Shown one piece after another: positions 6,068-12,095 of a stretch of 12,095 nt of DNA. Source of the DNA: an uncultured Mucilaginibacter sp. (lineage in GTDB: Bacteria; Bacteroidota; Bacteroidia; Sphingobacteriales; Sphingobacteriaceae); NCBI RefSeq assembly GCF_946481715.1, contig NZ_CAMLOV010000165.1, positions 1 to 12,095 of the forward strand, in the 5' to 3' direction. A program made the translations under genes and the position numbers. Below the pieces are notes generated by a model. That model did not search any database, was not told the origin of the DNA, and saw nothing but the letters and a program-made list of their open reading frames with translations. Positions within the stretch are counted from its first letter, which is position 1; every line of letters begins with the position of its first letter.

Positions 6068-7735
6068 CTACCTTAACAAGGTGATAAAGGACGACTCATT
6101 AACTTTTTTGTGATAATACTCATCAAAGCCTTCAAATACCCAGTAATAGGTTCCGGCTGGTGCCTGGTGGCCGTTGTAAGTGCCATCCCAAAATTGTGTT
6201 GAATTAGTTGTACGGAACATGAGCCCCCCGTTGCGGTTGTACACCTTCAAACCGTTAAATGATATATACCCCTCCAAAGCAATACGGAACTGATCGTTGA
6301 TACCATCGCCATTTGGCGTAAAAGTATTTGGAACGGTTAGGGTAAAGGGTTTGGGGGGCTGCACGGTAACCGTTACCGGCTGCACGTTTACACATCCCTC
6401 AGCGCTTTCTGCTTTTATAAAGTATGTCCCGCTCCTGTCAAGCGCTTTAAAATTTGCAAGCGGTATGGTTGTGCCCGCATCGATATAATAGCCATAGGCT
6501 ACCCCCTGCTCCGGTGTAAAGGACTTTGACAGATCTACCGTTTCGGGATAAACCGCTGTGGGCGGGTTAATAATATTAAGCTCCGGCAAGCCGAAGGTAA
6601 TTTTTACGGGCAGTAGATTGCTGCATCCGCCGGCATTTGTGGCCCTGATATAATAAAGCCCGCTTTGAGTGATATCATAGGGTGAAGACAAAAGCTCAAA
6701 CGCCTCTGTCAGGTATTCAAATTTTAACCCGGGGCTGCTTCCTGCAGTAACGGATGCCTGTGTAAGATCAACAGCGGAGCCAGGGCAACCTATTATTTCT
6801 TGTTTTGCAACAAATTTATATTCGCTGTTGCTGGCGTGTACTGTAGTGTAAAGCGTATCGGGGCAGCCTACGCCGTTATATGGTGTTACAGTAACCGCCA
6901 ATTGTGTAAGGTTGGGCGGTGGCGGGATGGTAAGGTTTTGTCCGGTATGCAGCAAAGTTTTAAAATCCGACGTGTACCAGGAGTAGCTTGCAAACCCCGG
7001 AGGTGCAGATAAAGTAATAGCGGCCTGTTCGGGGCAGTAATAATTACCTTTTATGGGTTCTCCTATATCTTCATGTACATCAATATAGGCATAACCAAAG
7101 TGATGCTTAAAAGGGCAATGGTTCACCGTGAACTCCAGCCTGATATCTTTATTATTGAGCCCTTTAAGGTTAATGCTTGCAGATGCCCAGTCTTTTACCA
7201 CCACGCTGTCGTTAGCGAATTTAAAGCCCGGCAGGTTTGTTAAAAAAGCGAAATCGAAGGAAGGGCAATTGATGTACTTCTCGTCGGTAACGTTGTATAT
7301 TTTAACCGTGAACCGCGGCTGTTGCTTCGGTTCGTGGCCGGGACTAACCAAAACCACAGCATAATCAAAAATAATGCTGTTTATGCCGCTTGGCGGCACC
7401 GTAAACCTATACGACATCTGCTGTACGCCGTTGCCAAATACAGTATTACCCAACATTACGCTATACTTGCCCCCGTTTGGCGAAAAGACGGAAAACTTGC
7501 CGTACTCGTCTTTCCTGCCCGACTTATCATTCTCCAGCATCGTAAAGCTGCCCGGCACGGCAAAAGAATCGTAGATGGTCATATCGCCACTAACCGCTAT
7601 GCTGCCAACTCCAAAATCCCAGTTATCAAAGTTCCCTTTCTCAAAGCCGATGTTTTCCTGCGCAAAAGCCTGCGCTGATGCAAATAGTATAATTGCAAAA
7701 AGGCGAATGATAAGCGCACAGGTTTTATTGATCAT
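6068..7735 (-). CDS. Secreted Ig-like repeat protein with T9SS type B C-terminal domain
   Basis: A 555-residue protein that looks like a type IX secretion cargo. Residues 1-25 are a cleavable signal peptide (AQAFA before QEN). Residues 27-225 begin 'IGFEKGNFDNWDFG' and form a beta-rich, possibly jelly-roll domain. Then come three degenerate Ig-like units of about 70 residues (roughly 232-299, 314-380, 388-458). The last two share the ending 'YYI+A/YFIKA...GC...PV..T', and Cys-Pro pairs open the first two. The C-terminal domain (464-555) has the hallmark PNTFTPNGDGINDQF (469-483), then 'VYNRNGG', FWDGTYNG and PAGTYYWVF, and ends in LLR. This matches the gliding-motility-associated type B sorting domain. 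In this family such proteins cross the outer membrane through the PorV/SprF-type pathway and serve as surface adhesins or structural proteins. No catalytic motif is seen. Exact function is unknown. Confidence 0.88.
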   Translation of the reverse strand: MINKTCALIIRLFAIILFASAQAFAQENIGFEKGNFDNWDFGVGSIAVSGDMTIYDSFAVPGSFTMLENDKSGRKDEYGKFSVFSPNGGKYSVMLGNTVFGNGVQQMSYRFTVPPSGINSIIFDYAVVLVSPGHEPKQQPRFTVKIYNVTDEKYINCPSFDFAFLTNLPGFKFANDSVVVKDWASASINLKGLNNKDIRLEFTVNHCPFKHHFGYAYIDVHEDIGEPIKGNYYCPEQAAITLSAPPGFASYSWYTSDFKTLLHTGQNLTIPPPPNLTQLAVTVTPYNGVGCPDTLYTTVHASNSEYKFVAKQEIIGCPGSAVDLTQASVTAGSSPGLKFEYLTEAFELLSSPYDITQSGLYYIRATNAGGCSNLLPVKITFGLPELNIINPPTAVYPETVDLSKSFTPEQGVAYGYYIDAGTTIPLANFKALDRSGTYFIKAESAEGCVNVQPVTVTVQPPKPFTLTVPNTFTPNGDGINDQFRIALEGYISFNGLKVYNRNGGLMFRTTNSTQFWDGTYNGHQAPAGTYYWVFEGFDEYYHKKVNESSFITLLR

Positions 7736-7740
7736 TTTTG

Positions 7741-7770
7741 CAAATACAGAGATACCTAATTAACAGCAAA
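7741..7770 (-). promoter_or_regulatory. Possible promoter immediately upstream of the T9SS cargo gene
   Basis: The minus strand has TTTG (7767-7770), 18 bases, then TGTATTTG (7741-7748), which differs from TAnnTTTG at the second base. Normal spacing would put transcription start at about 7734, inside the annotated start codon. Either the transcript is nearly leaderless or this match is accidental and a promoter lies further up. The remaining 7771-7980 stretch holds only an AT-rich 5-base inverted repeat (7820-7832) and no recognisable gene. Confidence 0.25.
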
Positions 7771-7980
7771 ATTGGTTTGAAAACGCTGGTTATAAACCAA
7801 CTCCGGAAATTTACCTAATAATATCGAATATTTTATGTGATCGTTGCTCAAACCGTTGGATTGATTCAGCCGGATATCAGCAGGGACTGTCCTCACCAAG
7901 CCATCAATGTTATTAAGTTTAAGGTAAGGAAAAGCCGTAATTTAATTTCACTCAAATGGTGTGCATCGCCACATTGCATA

Positions 7981-9390
7981 TCAAAGCATCCCTTTAGCAA
8001 TTTTCCCCAACTGTTTCAATTTACCGTCGATAATACCGGTCCACCGCTGGCCGTAGTTTAGCCGCATGCAGTTATTAAACTGGTTTTGCAGGGAAAACAT
8101 CCGGCCGGGAGCTATGCTGATCTGCTGGCGGATGGCCCTGTCGTACAATTTGGCCGTATCTATCCGCATATCCAGTTCTACCCAAAGCATAAACCCGCCC
8201 TGCGGCCGGCTGATCTTAGTACCTTCCGGAAAATATTCTGCAATGGCCCGCGTAAACTGCAGACAGTTGGCCTGCAATTCGCTTCGTAATTTACGCAGGT
8301 GATGTTCGTACCTCCCTTTCTCCAGGAAGTTAGCAACCGCCTCCTGGGTAATGGCCGTTGATGAAAAAGAATGGATGAGCTTTTGCTGGATAAGCTTCTC
8401 TTTAAATTTACCGGGAGCTACCCAACCTACGCGGTAACCGGGGGCCAGCGTTTTAGAAACAGAACCGCCCCATAATACCAACCCTTCCTCATCAAAGGCT
8501 TTGCATGGCTTGGGCCGGCTGGTGCCGAAGTAGATGTCGCCATACAGGTCGTCCTCTATCAGCGGGATACCCCATTCGGCCAGCATCCTTACCACTTCTT
8601 TTTTATGTTCTTCGGGCATACAGCTCCCCAGCGGGTTACTGAAGTTGGACACCAGGATGCATACTTTAATTTGGGGTAATACTTTTTTTAATGCATCCAA
8701 TTCAATGCCCGTAACCGGGTGGGTAGGCAATTCTATAACGTTTAAGCCCAGGTTTTTTGCCAGCTGTAGTATGCCAAAGTAAACCGGGCTTTCTACGGCT
8801 ATGGTATCGTCCTTCTGCGTAAGTGCCATCAACCCGAACGAGATGGCATTCATGGCGCCGGCTGTGGTTACAATATCCTCACCACTCAGGCTGCCGTTCC
8901 AGGTGTAAGTTAGCCGGGCAATGTTATTGCGTAGTTTTAAATTGCCCTGTATGGTTTCGTATTGGGTACCTCCGCCATCTAAATTACGCATGGCGTTCAC
9001 CAATTCCTTGTTAAGCTTAGCTATGGGCAGCAGTGCATTTTCCGGCACGCCTAAAGAGAACCTGGTAATGCTTTTATTATCCAATGCCGAGTACATTTTT
9101 GTGATCAGTGCCTCTACGCATTCGGGTTCCTCCCCTCCCATTGGTTTACTTACCGAGGGGACAGATAAATAAGCCGGCTTATAATTAACGTAATAGCCGG
9201 ATTGCGGGCGGGATGCGATCAGCCCCCTACCTTCCAGCTCCAGGTAGGCTTGTACGGCGGTAGTCATGCTTACGCCATGCTCCTTGTGCAGCATGCGTAA
9301 AGAGGGCATCTTATCACCTGTTTTTAATGTGCCGTTTTTTATCTGATCTTCTAAACCGGCGGCTATCTTTTGATAGAGGATTTCTTTCAT
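7981..9390 (-). CDS. MocR-type regulator: GntR winged helix plus PLP aminotransferase domain
   Basis: A 469-residue MocR/PdxR-like transcription factor in which an aminotransferase fold senses ligand through pyridoxal phosphate. Residues 1-70 are a GntR winged helix-turn-helix ('GDKMPSLRMLHKEHGVSMTT', 'AVQAYLELEGRGLIASRPQSGYYV'). Residues about 105-469 are a fold-type I aminotransferase. Visible PLP contacts are SNP (251-253), the aspartate of 'LIEDDLYGDIYF' (Asp280/281 with Tyr283), and GGSVSKTLAPGYRVGW (308-323) with Lys313 as the Schiff-base lysine. The C-terminal MRLNYG supplies the carboxylate-binding arginine. Length is typical. It is divergently transcribed from an exporter-acetyltransferase pair with a 73-base spacer, the usual MocR-target layout, so it probably controls that operon and perhaps itself. 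Effector is unknown; catalytic activity is not excluded. Confidence 0.92.
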   Translation of the reverse strand: MKEILYQKIAAGLEDQIKNGTLKTGDKMPSLRMLHKEHGVSMTTAVQAYLELEGRGLIASRPQSGYYVNYKPAYLSVPSVSKPMGGEEPECVEALITKMYSALDNKSITRFSLGVPENALLPIAKLNKELVNAMRNLDGGGTQYETIQGNLKLRNNIARLTYTWNGSLSGEDIVTTAGAMNAISFGLMALTQKDDTIAVESPVYFGILQLAKNLGLNVIELPTHPVTGIELDALKKVLPQIKVCILVSNFSNPLGSCMPEEHKKEVVRMLAEWGIPLIEDDLYGDIYFGTSRPKPCKAFDEEGLVLWGGSVSKTLAPGYRVGWVAPGKFKEKLIQQKLIHSFSSTAITQEAVANFLEKGRYEHHLRKLRSELQANCLQFTRAIAEYFPEGTKISRPQGGFMLWVELDMRIDTAKLYDRAIRQQISIAPGRMFSLQNQFNNCMRLNYGQRWTGIIDGKLKQLGKIAKGML

Positions 9391-9405
9391 CTTCTAACTG
9401 TACTC

Positions 9406-9426
9406 TACAAAATTGCATAAATTGTA
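9406..9426. promoter_or_regulatory. Candidate operator in the MocR/exporter divergent spacer
   Basis: TACAA (9406-9410) and TTGTA (9422-9426) form a 21-base interrupted dyad. It is flanked by a near-direct repeat, CTGTACTC (9398-9405) and CTGTAATC (9428-9435), whose starts are 30 bases apart, about three helical turns. MocR regulators commonly bind paired direct or inverted sites in such spacers. The dyad also overlaps CAATTTTG on the minus strand, one mismatch from the -7 box, which could allow autoregulation. On the plus strand TTATTTTG (9452-9459) is a second near-match to the box, but only 4 bases from the exporter start. Confidence 0.35.
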
Positions 9427-9463
9427 TCTGTAATCATGCCTTTTTTCTGCATTATTTTGCTTT

Positions 9464-10423
9464 ATGATTTTTATCAGGTATTTGAACGGTATTAAAAACT
9501 TGTTGCCCTATGTTGCCTTATTGGTTGTTTGCATTATTTGGGGAACGGCCTATTTCGCTATCCGCATTGGCGTGGAAACTATTCCACCTTTCTTGTTTTC
9601 GGCCATCCGCCAGCTAATTGCCGGAGGGGTATTACTGGCCGGGCTTGCCATAACGGGAAACCTGAAAGTAACCAGGCAGGATGTTTGGCACCAGTCTGTG
9701 CCCGGTGTATTGATGCTTGCGTTCGGCAATGGCGTTGTAGGCTGGTGCGAACGTTATATCCCCAGCGGGCTTGCCGCGCTGGTTATGTCGCTCACGCCGG
9801 TATTTACCGTGCTTAGCAATTACCTGTTTGGCTTTGATAACAGAAAACCGCATGCACTGGTAGCTTTAGGGCTGTTGTTAGGTTGTTTGGGTATTGTGTT
9901 GATATTTAGCAACAACCTAAAAGGACTTGCCAACCCCGAATATTTTACCGGGTTGCTTATCGCCTTCGCGGCCTGCCTTTCTGTAGCTTTTGGAAGTGTA
10001 TATGCTAAGCACAAGGCATCCGGCAATAAAAACATCCTGCAAAATGCAGCACTACAGCTTTTTTCGGCAGGGGTAGTTCTGTCTTTTTTCAGCGCGTTTT
10101 TGGATGATTACAAAGAGTTAAAAACCATTTCTGCAGCAAGCATAGGGGCACTGGCATACCTCATCGTGTTTGGGTCGATAGTGGCTTATACCTGCTTTAC
10201 CTATGCATTAAAGGAGCTGCCGATAGGCATTGCTTCGCTATACGCCTACATCAATCCGTTTATAGCCCTGATACTTGGTTTTTTATTCCTGAGCGAGCCC
10301 TTAACCGGCTTCACGCTTTTAGCATTAGCCGCCGCTTTAAGTGGCGTGTACTGTATCAATAAGGGGTATTTAAAAATGGCTGCGGCCATGCCAACAAAAA
10401 ATGAACTTAAATCCATTATATAA
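9464..10423 (+). CDS. EamA family (DMT superfamily) transporter
   Basis: A 319-residue inner-membrane protein with about ten hydrophobic helices arranged as two EamA repeats. Repeat 1 includes 'LLVVCIIWGTAYFAIRIG' (about 19-36) and 'GVLMLAFGNGVVGWCERYIP'. Repeat 2 begins near 'TGLLIAFAACLSVAFGSVYA' (about 162) and includes the conserved tail segment 'YALKELPIGIASLYAYINPF' with glycine-rich 'GFLFLSEPLTG'. Drug/metabolite transporters of this type usually export amino acids or small metabolites. A proline at the end of 'LYAYINPF', followed by a Glu in 'LSEP', is the typical family signature. The last codon's stop directly abuts the ATG of the GNAT gene. Divergence from a MocR regulator suggests inducible export of an amino-group compound. 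Substrate is unknown. The start at ATG 9464 is the only nearby ATG, and no clear ribosome binding site is seen. Confidence 0.88.
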   Translation: MIFIRYLNGIKNLLPYVALLVVCIIWGTAYFAIRIGVETIPPFLFSAIRQLIAGGVLLAGLAITGNLKVTRQDVWHQSVPGVLMLAFGNGVVGWCERYIPSGLAALVMSLTPVFTVLSNYLFGFDNRKPHALVALGLLLGCLGIVLIFSNNLKGLANPEYFTGLLIAFAACLSVAFGSVYAKHKASGNKNILQNAALQLFSAGVVLSFFSAFLDDYKELKTISAASIGALAYLIVFGSIVAYTCFTYALKELPIGIASLYAYINPFIALILGFLFLSEPLTGFTLLALAAALSGVYCINKGYLKMAAAMPTKNELKSII

Positions 10424-10852
10424 ATGAACACCTATCAAATTAAAACCGGGGCCGAAAATATGGACATACCTGCTATCCATCACTATTTAAGCAAAGAAAG
10501 CTACTGGGCAAAAGGCATTCCGTTGGATACGGTAGCAACCTCGTTAAAAAATTCTTTTTGTGTGGGCGTGTTTGATAAAGACACCCAGGTGGGGTTTGCA
10601 CGCTTTGTAACCGATTATGCCACATTTGCTTACCTGGCCGATGTATATGTTTTGGAGGAACACCGGGGTAAAGGGCTATCTAAAATGCTGATGCAGTACC
10701 TAATGGAACTGGAATGGGTAAAAGGCATGCGGAGGCTGTTATTAGCAACTTTAGATGCCCACTTGCTATACCAGCAATTTGGGTTTACGCAACCGCCAAA
10801 CCCCGAATGGTTGATGGAGTTGAAAAGGAATAATGTTTATGGGAATGGTTGA
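10424..10852 (+). CDS. GNAT family N-acetyltransferase
   Basis: A 142-residue acetyltransferase of the GNAT superfamily, which transfers an acetyl group from acetyl-CoA to an amine of a small molecule or protein. Motif A is clear: strand 'YLADVYVLEEH' (70-80) followed by the CoA pyrophosphate loop HRGKGLSKML (80-89). Motif B contains 'RRLLLATLDAHLLYQQFGF' (103-121) with Tyr116, the usual general acid position. N-terminal strands 'FCVGVF' and QVGFARFVTD complete the fold. The ATG follows the exporter's TAA with no gap (TAAATG), so the genes are almost certainly one operon and coupled. A joint role in modifying and exporting the same amine or amino acid, under the divergent MocR regulator, is inference. 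A terminator follows 5 bases after its stop. Confidence 0.88.
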   Translation: MNTYQIKTGAENMDIPAIHHYLSKESYWAKGIPLDTVATSLKNSFCVGVFDKDTQVGFARFVTDYATFAYLADVYVLEEHRGKGLSKMLMQYLMELEWVKGMRRLLLATLDAHLLYQQFGFTQPPNPEWLMELKRNNVYGNG

Positions 10853-10857
10853 GGATG

Positions 10858-10880
10858 GCAATGAAGGTGCATTGCTTTTT
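10858..10880 (+). terminator. Rho-independent terminator after the GNAT gene
   Basis: GCAATG (10858-10863) and CATTGC (10870-10875) form a 6-base stem with a 6-base loop, followed directly by TTTTT (10876-10880). It sits 5 bases after the stop codon of the exporter-acetyltransferase operon. The left arm is also half of a 12-base inverted repeat described separately. Confidence 0.65.
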
Positions 10881-11080
10881 ACCGTATCTCATTCATATCA
10901 TCGGCCGCAATCCCACCTTCATTGCAGTCGACTTTTAGTCGACGGACTACGATAATTGAGAGTTCCGCTGCCGCGAGTTTCCAACTCGTGGCGGTATGGC
11001 TGCTGCGTTCCGCTTCCTTAAGCTGAAAGCTTAGCCAATGCCAACCATGAGATACGCTATGCTAATCTCGCGGTAGCGTA
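10858..11080. repeat. Multi-hairpin intergenic repeat element
   Basis: This gene-free stretch is saturated with inverted repeats. GCAATGAAGGTG (10858-10869) pairs with CACCTTCATTGC (10914-10925), 12 of 12. GTCGACT (10927-10933) pairs with AGTCGAC (10937-10943) across a TTT loop. A 10-bp stem with one G-T wobble joins 10970-10979 to 10983-10992 over a TCC loop. TAAGCT/AGCTTA (11019-11033) has a GAA loop. TACGCTA (11053-11059) pairs with TAGCGTA (11074-11080), alternative to GAGAT/ATCTC (11049-11069). An outer pair CGTATCTCAT (10883-10892) and ATGAGATACG (11047-11056) brackets most of it, 10 of 10. No open reading frame worth calling lies inside. It resembles REP/BIME-like or MITE-like non-coding repeats, and possibly a structured RNA; which of these cannot be decided here. 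Confidence 0.6.
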
Positions 11081-11095
11081 ATAACATCGTTACCT

Positions 11096-12095
11096 TTAAT
11101 ATATCGCCGGATACTTCCCGGGGTTGGCCTCGTTCATGATGTTGTACACCGCTTCTATCACATCATCAAGCGATGGCTTGCTAAAGTAATCCCCATCCGA
11201 GCCGTAGGGCGGGCGGTGTTCTGCGCCGCAAAGGGTACGTGGTTGTGCATCAAGCGAGTAGTAACCTTTTTGCACTTCTATAATTTTTTGAAGGATGTAA
11301 GCAGAACCGCCGCCGGGGATGTCCTCATCAACCACCAGCAGTTTATTGGTTTTGCGCAGCGAGTTGGCGCAAATATTTTCGGTATCGAAAGGGAACAGGG
11401 TTTGCGGGTCTACCACTTCAATGTGGATGCCCATCTTTTCCAGTTCAACAGCGGCCTCCAGCACAATGCGCAGGGTTGAGCCATAGCTTACTACGGTAAG
11501 GTCCGCACCTTCTTTCAATACTTCGGCTTTGCCCAAAGGCACGGTAAATTCGCCAACGTTGGCCGGCAATTTTTCTTTTAAACGGTAACCGTTAAGGCAC
11601 TCTATCACCAGTGCAGGCTCGTCGCCGCGTAGCAGGGTGTTGTACATTCCGGCAGCCTGGGTCATGTCCCTTGGCACGCAAATGTGCATGCCGCGCATAG
11701 AATTCAGTATGGTGCCCAATGGTGAGCCCGAATGCCAGATCCCCTCCAGCCTATGCCCGCGCGAACGGACAATGAGCGGCGCTTTTTGCCCGCCACGGGT
11801 GCGGTAACTTAAGCTGGCCACATCATCGCTTAAAACGGTGAGGGCGTATATCAGGTAATCCAGGTATTGTATCTCGGCAATTGGCCTAAAGCCGCGCATG
11901 GCTAAGCCCATCCCCTGCCCTATAATGGTGGCTTCGCGTATGCCGGTATCGGTAATGCGCAAGTCGCTGTATTTGGCTTGCAGGCCGGCAAAACCCTGGT
12001 TTACATCGCCTATGGCGCCAACATCCTCGCCAAAGGCAACAATGCTTTTATCGCGCTCAAAATTGGCATCAAAGCAAGCGTTCAGTACTTCGCGC
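11096..12095 (-). CDS. 2-oxoacid dehydrogenase E1 component, beta-type (transketolase-like) part, 5'-truncated
   Basis: The minus-strand frame is open from the right window edge to the stop at 11096, giving 332 visible residues. It is the E1-beta half of a thiamine-diphosphate-dependent branched-chain or related 2-oxoacid dehydrogenase. Visible order: '[15 protein letters not shown]', FGEDVG (Glu23 of the visible part, the position that activates the cofactor), '[18 protein letters not shown]', '[14 protein letters not shown]', '[20 protein letters not shown]', and the transketolase C-terminal domain from about '[16 protein letters not shown]' through '[13 protein letters not shown]' and '[19 protein letters not shown]'. 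A start near 11962 would use a TTG inside this conserved core and is not credible. In many Bacteroidota alpha and beta parts are fused in one chain of about 650-700 residues; the fragment is compatible with either arrangement. It oxidatively decarboxylates a 2-oxoacid to feed an E2 lipoyl acyltransferase. The exact substrate cannot be fixed from this half. Confidence 0.85.
   Translation of the reverse strand, partial: REVLNACFDANFERDKSIVAFGEDVGAIGDVNQGFAGLQAKYSDLRITDTGIREATIIGQGMGLAMRGFRPIAEIQYLDYLIYALTVLSDDVASLSYRTRGGQKAPLIVRSRGHRLEGIWHSGSPLGTILNSMRGMHICVPRDMTQAAGMYNTLLRGDEPALVIECLNGYRLKEKLPANVGEFTVPLGKAEVLKEGADLTVVSYGSTLRIVLEAAVELEKMGIHIEVVDPQTLFPFDTENICANSLRKTNKLLVVDEDIPGGGSAYILQKIIEVQKGYYSLDAQPRTLCGAEHRPPYGSDGDYFSKPSLDDVIEAVYNIMNEANPGKYPAIY

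Noticed and set aside
7820..7832. AATAT/ATATT hairpin
   Set aside because: A 5-bp all-AT stem with no U-tract in an AT-rich spacer; expected by chance.
7837..8061. Small plus-strand open frame covering the 3' end of the MocR gene
   Set aside because: Much of it is antisense to the conserved MocR C-terminus, and no family or ribosome binding site is visible.
10858..11095. Riboswitch or tRNA in the hairpin-rich gap
   Set aside because: No tRNA cloverleaf or known riboswitch consensus was recognised. The stems look like separate short hairpins, and the region lies at the 3' ends of both neighbouring genes, not in a leader.
11960..11962. TTG start for a 288-residue E1-beta protein
   Set aside because: The frame stays open to the right edge, and the 44 preceding codons encode conserved family sequence including FGEDVG.

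Overview
The window looks like chromosomal DNA from a member of the Bacteroidota, most likely the Sphingobacteriaceae (a Mucilaginibacter- or Pedobacter-like genome). Three things support this. The protein encoded at 6068-7735 ends in a gliding-motility/type IX secretion type B C-terminal domain, which is essentially confined to this phylum. Several intergenic regions carry the phylum's TAnnTTTG -7 promoter box. Gene starts lack strong Shine-Dalgarno sequences. The genus is inference from overall protein flavour. No rRNA, tRNA, CRISPR array, phage gene or transposase gene was recognised.

Left part (1-4081), cell envelope and polysaccharide. A minus-strand pair encodes a GH26 (mannanase-type) lipoprotein and, 4 bases after its stop, the start of a DinB-like protein cut by the window edge. 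Divergent from it is a large YcbB/LdtD-type L,D-transpeptidase lipoprotein (1260-2816). This faces, tail to tail, a second and structurally different L,D-transpeptidase-type protein (3013-3816, minus). The convergent gap holds a short inverted/direct repeat family and a clear bidirectional terminator.

Middle (4082-7735). A minus-strand nitroreductase (start revised to 4660) is followed by a plus-strand SLC1/DAACS-type symporter whose cation- and substrate-binding motifs depart from the classical glutamate/aspartate carriers. It converges, with only 17 bases between stop codons, on a secreted multi-domain type IX secretion cargo protein. The 245-base gap at 7736-7980 shows only a possible promoter for that gene.

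Right part (7981-12095). A MocR-type regulator (GntR helix-turn-helix plus aminotransferase domain, minus) is divergent from an EamA/DMT exporter gene whose stop codon abuts the start of a GNAT acetyltransferase gene. The 73-base divergent spacer has a candidate operator. This has the standard layout of a MocR regulator with its target operon. After a rho-independent terminator comes a gene-free 243-base region packed with inverted repeats. Last is the E1-beta-type half of a 2-oxoacid dehydrogenase, running off the right edge on the minus strand.

Most of the window is ordinary housekeeping and accessory content, and I do not see a clear new defence or mobile system. The best leads are the altered symporter motifs, the multi-hairpin intergenic element at 10858-11080, and short hairpins sitting at the predicted +1 of three promoters.
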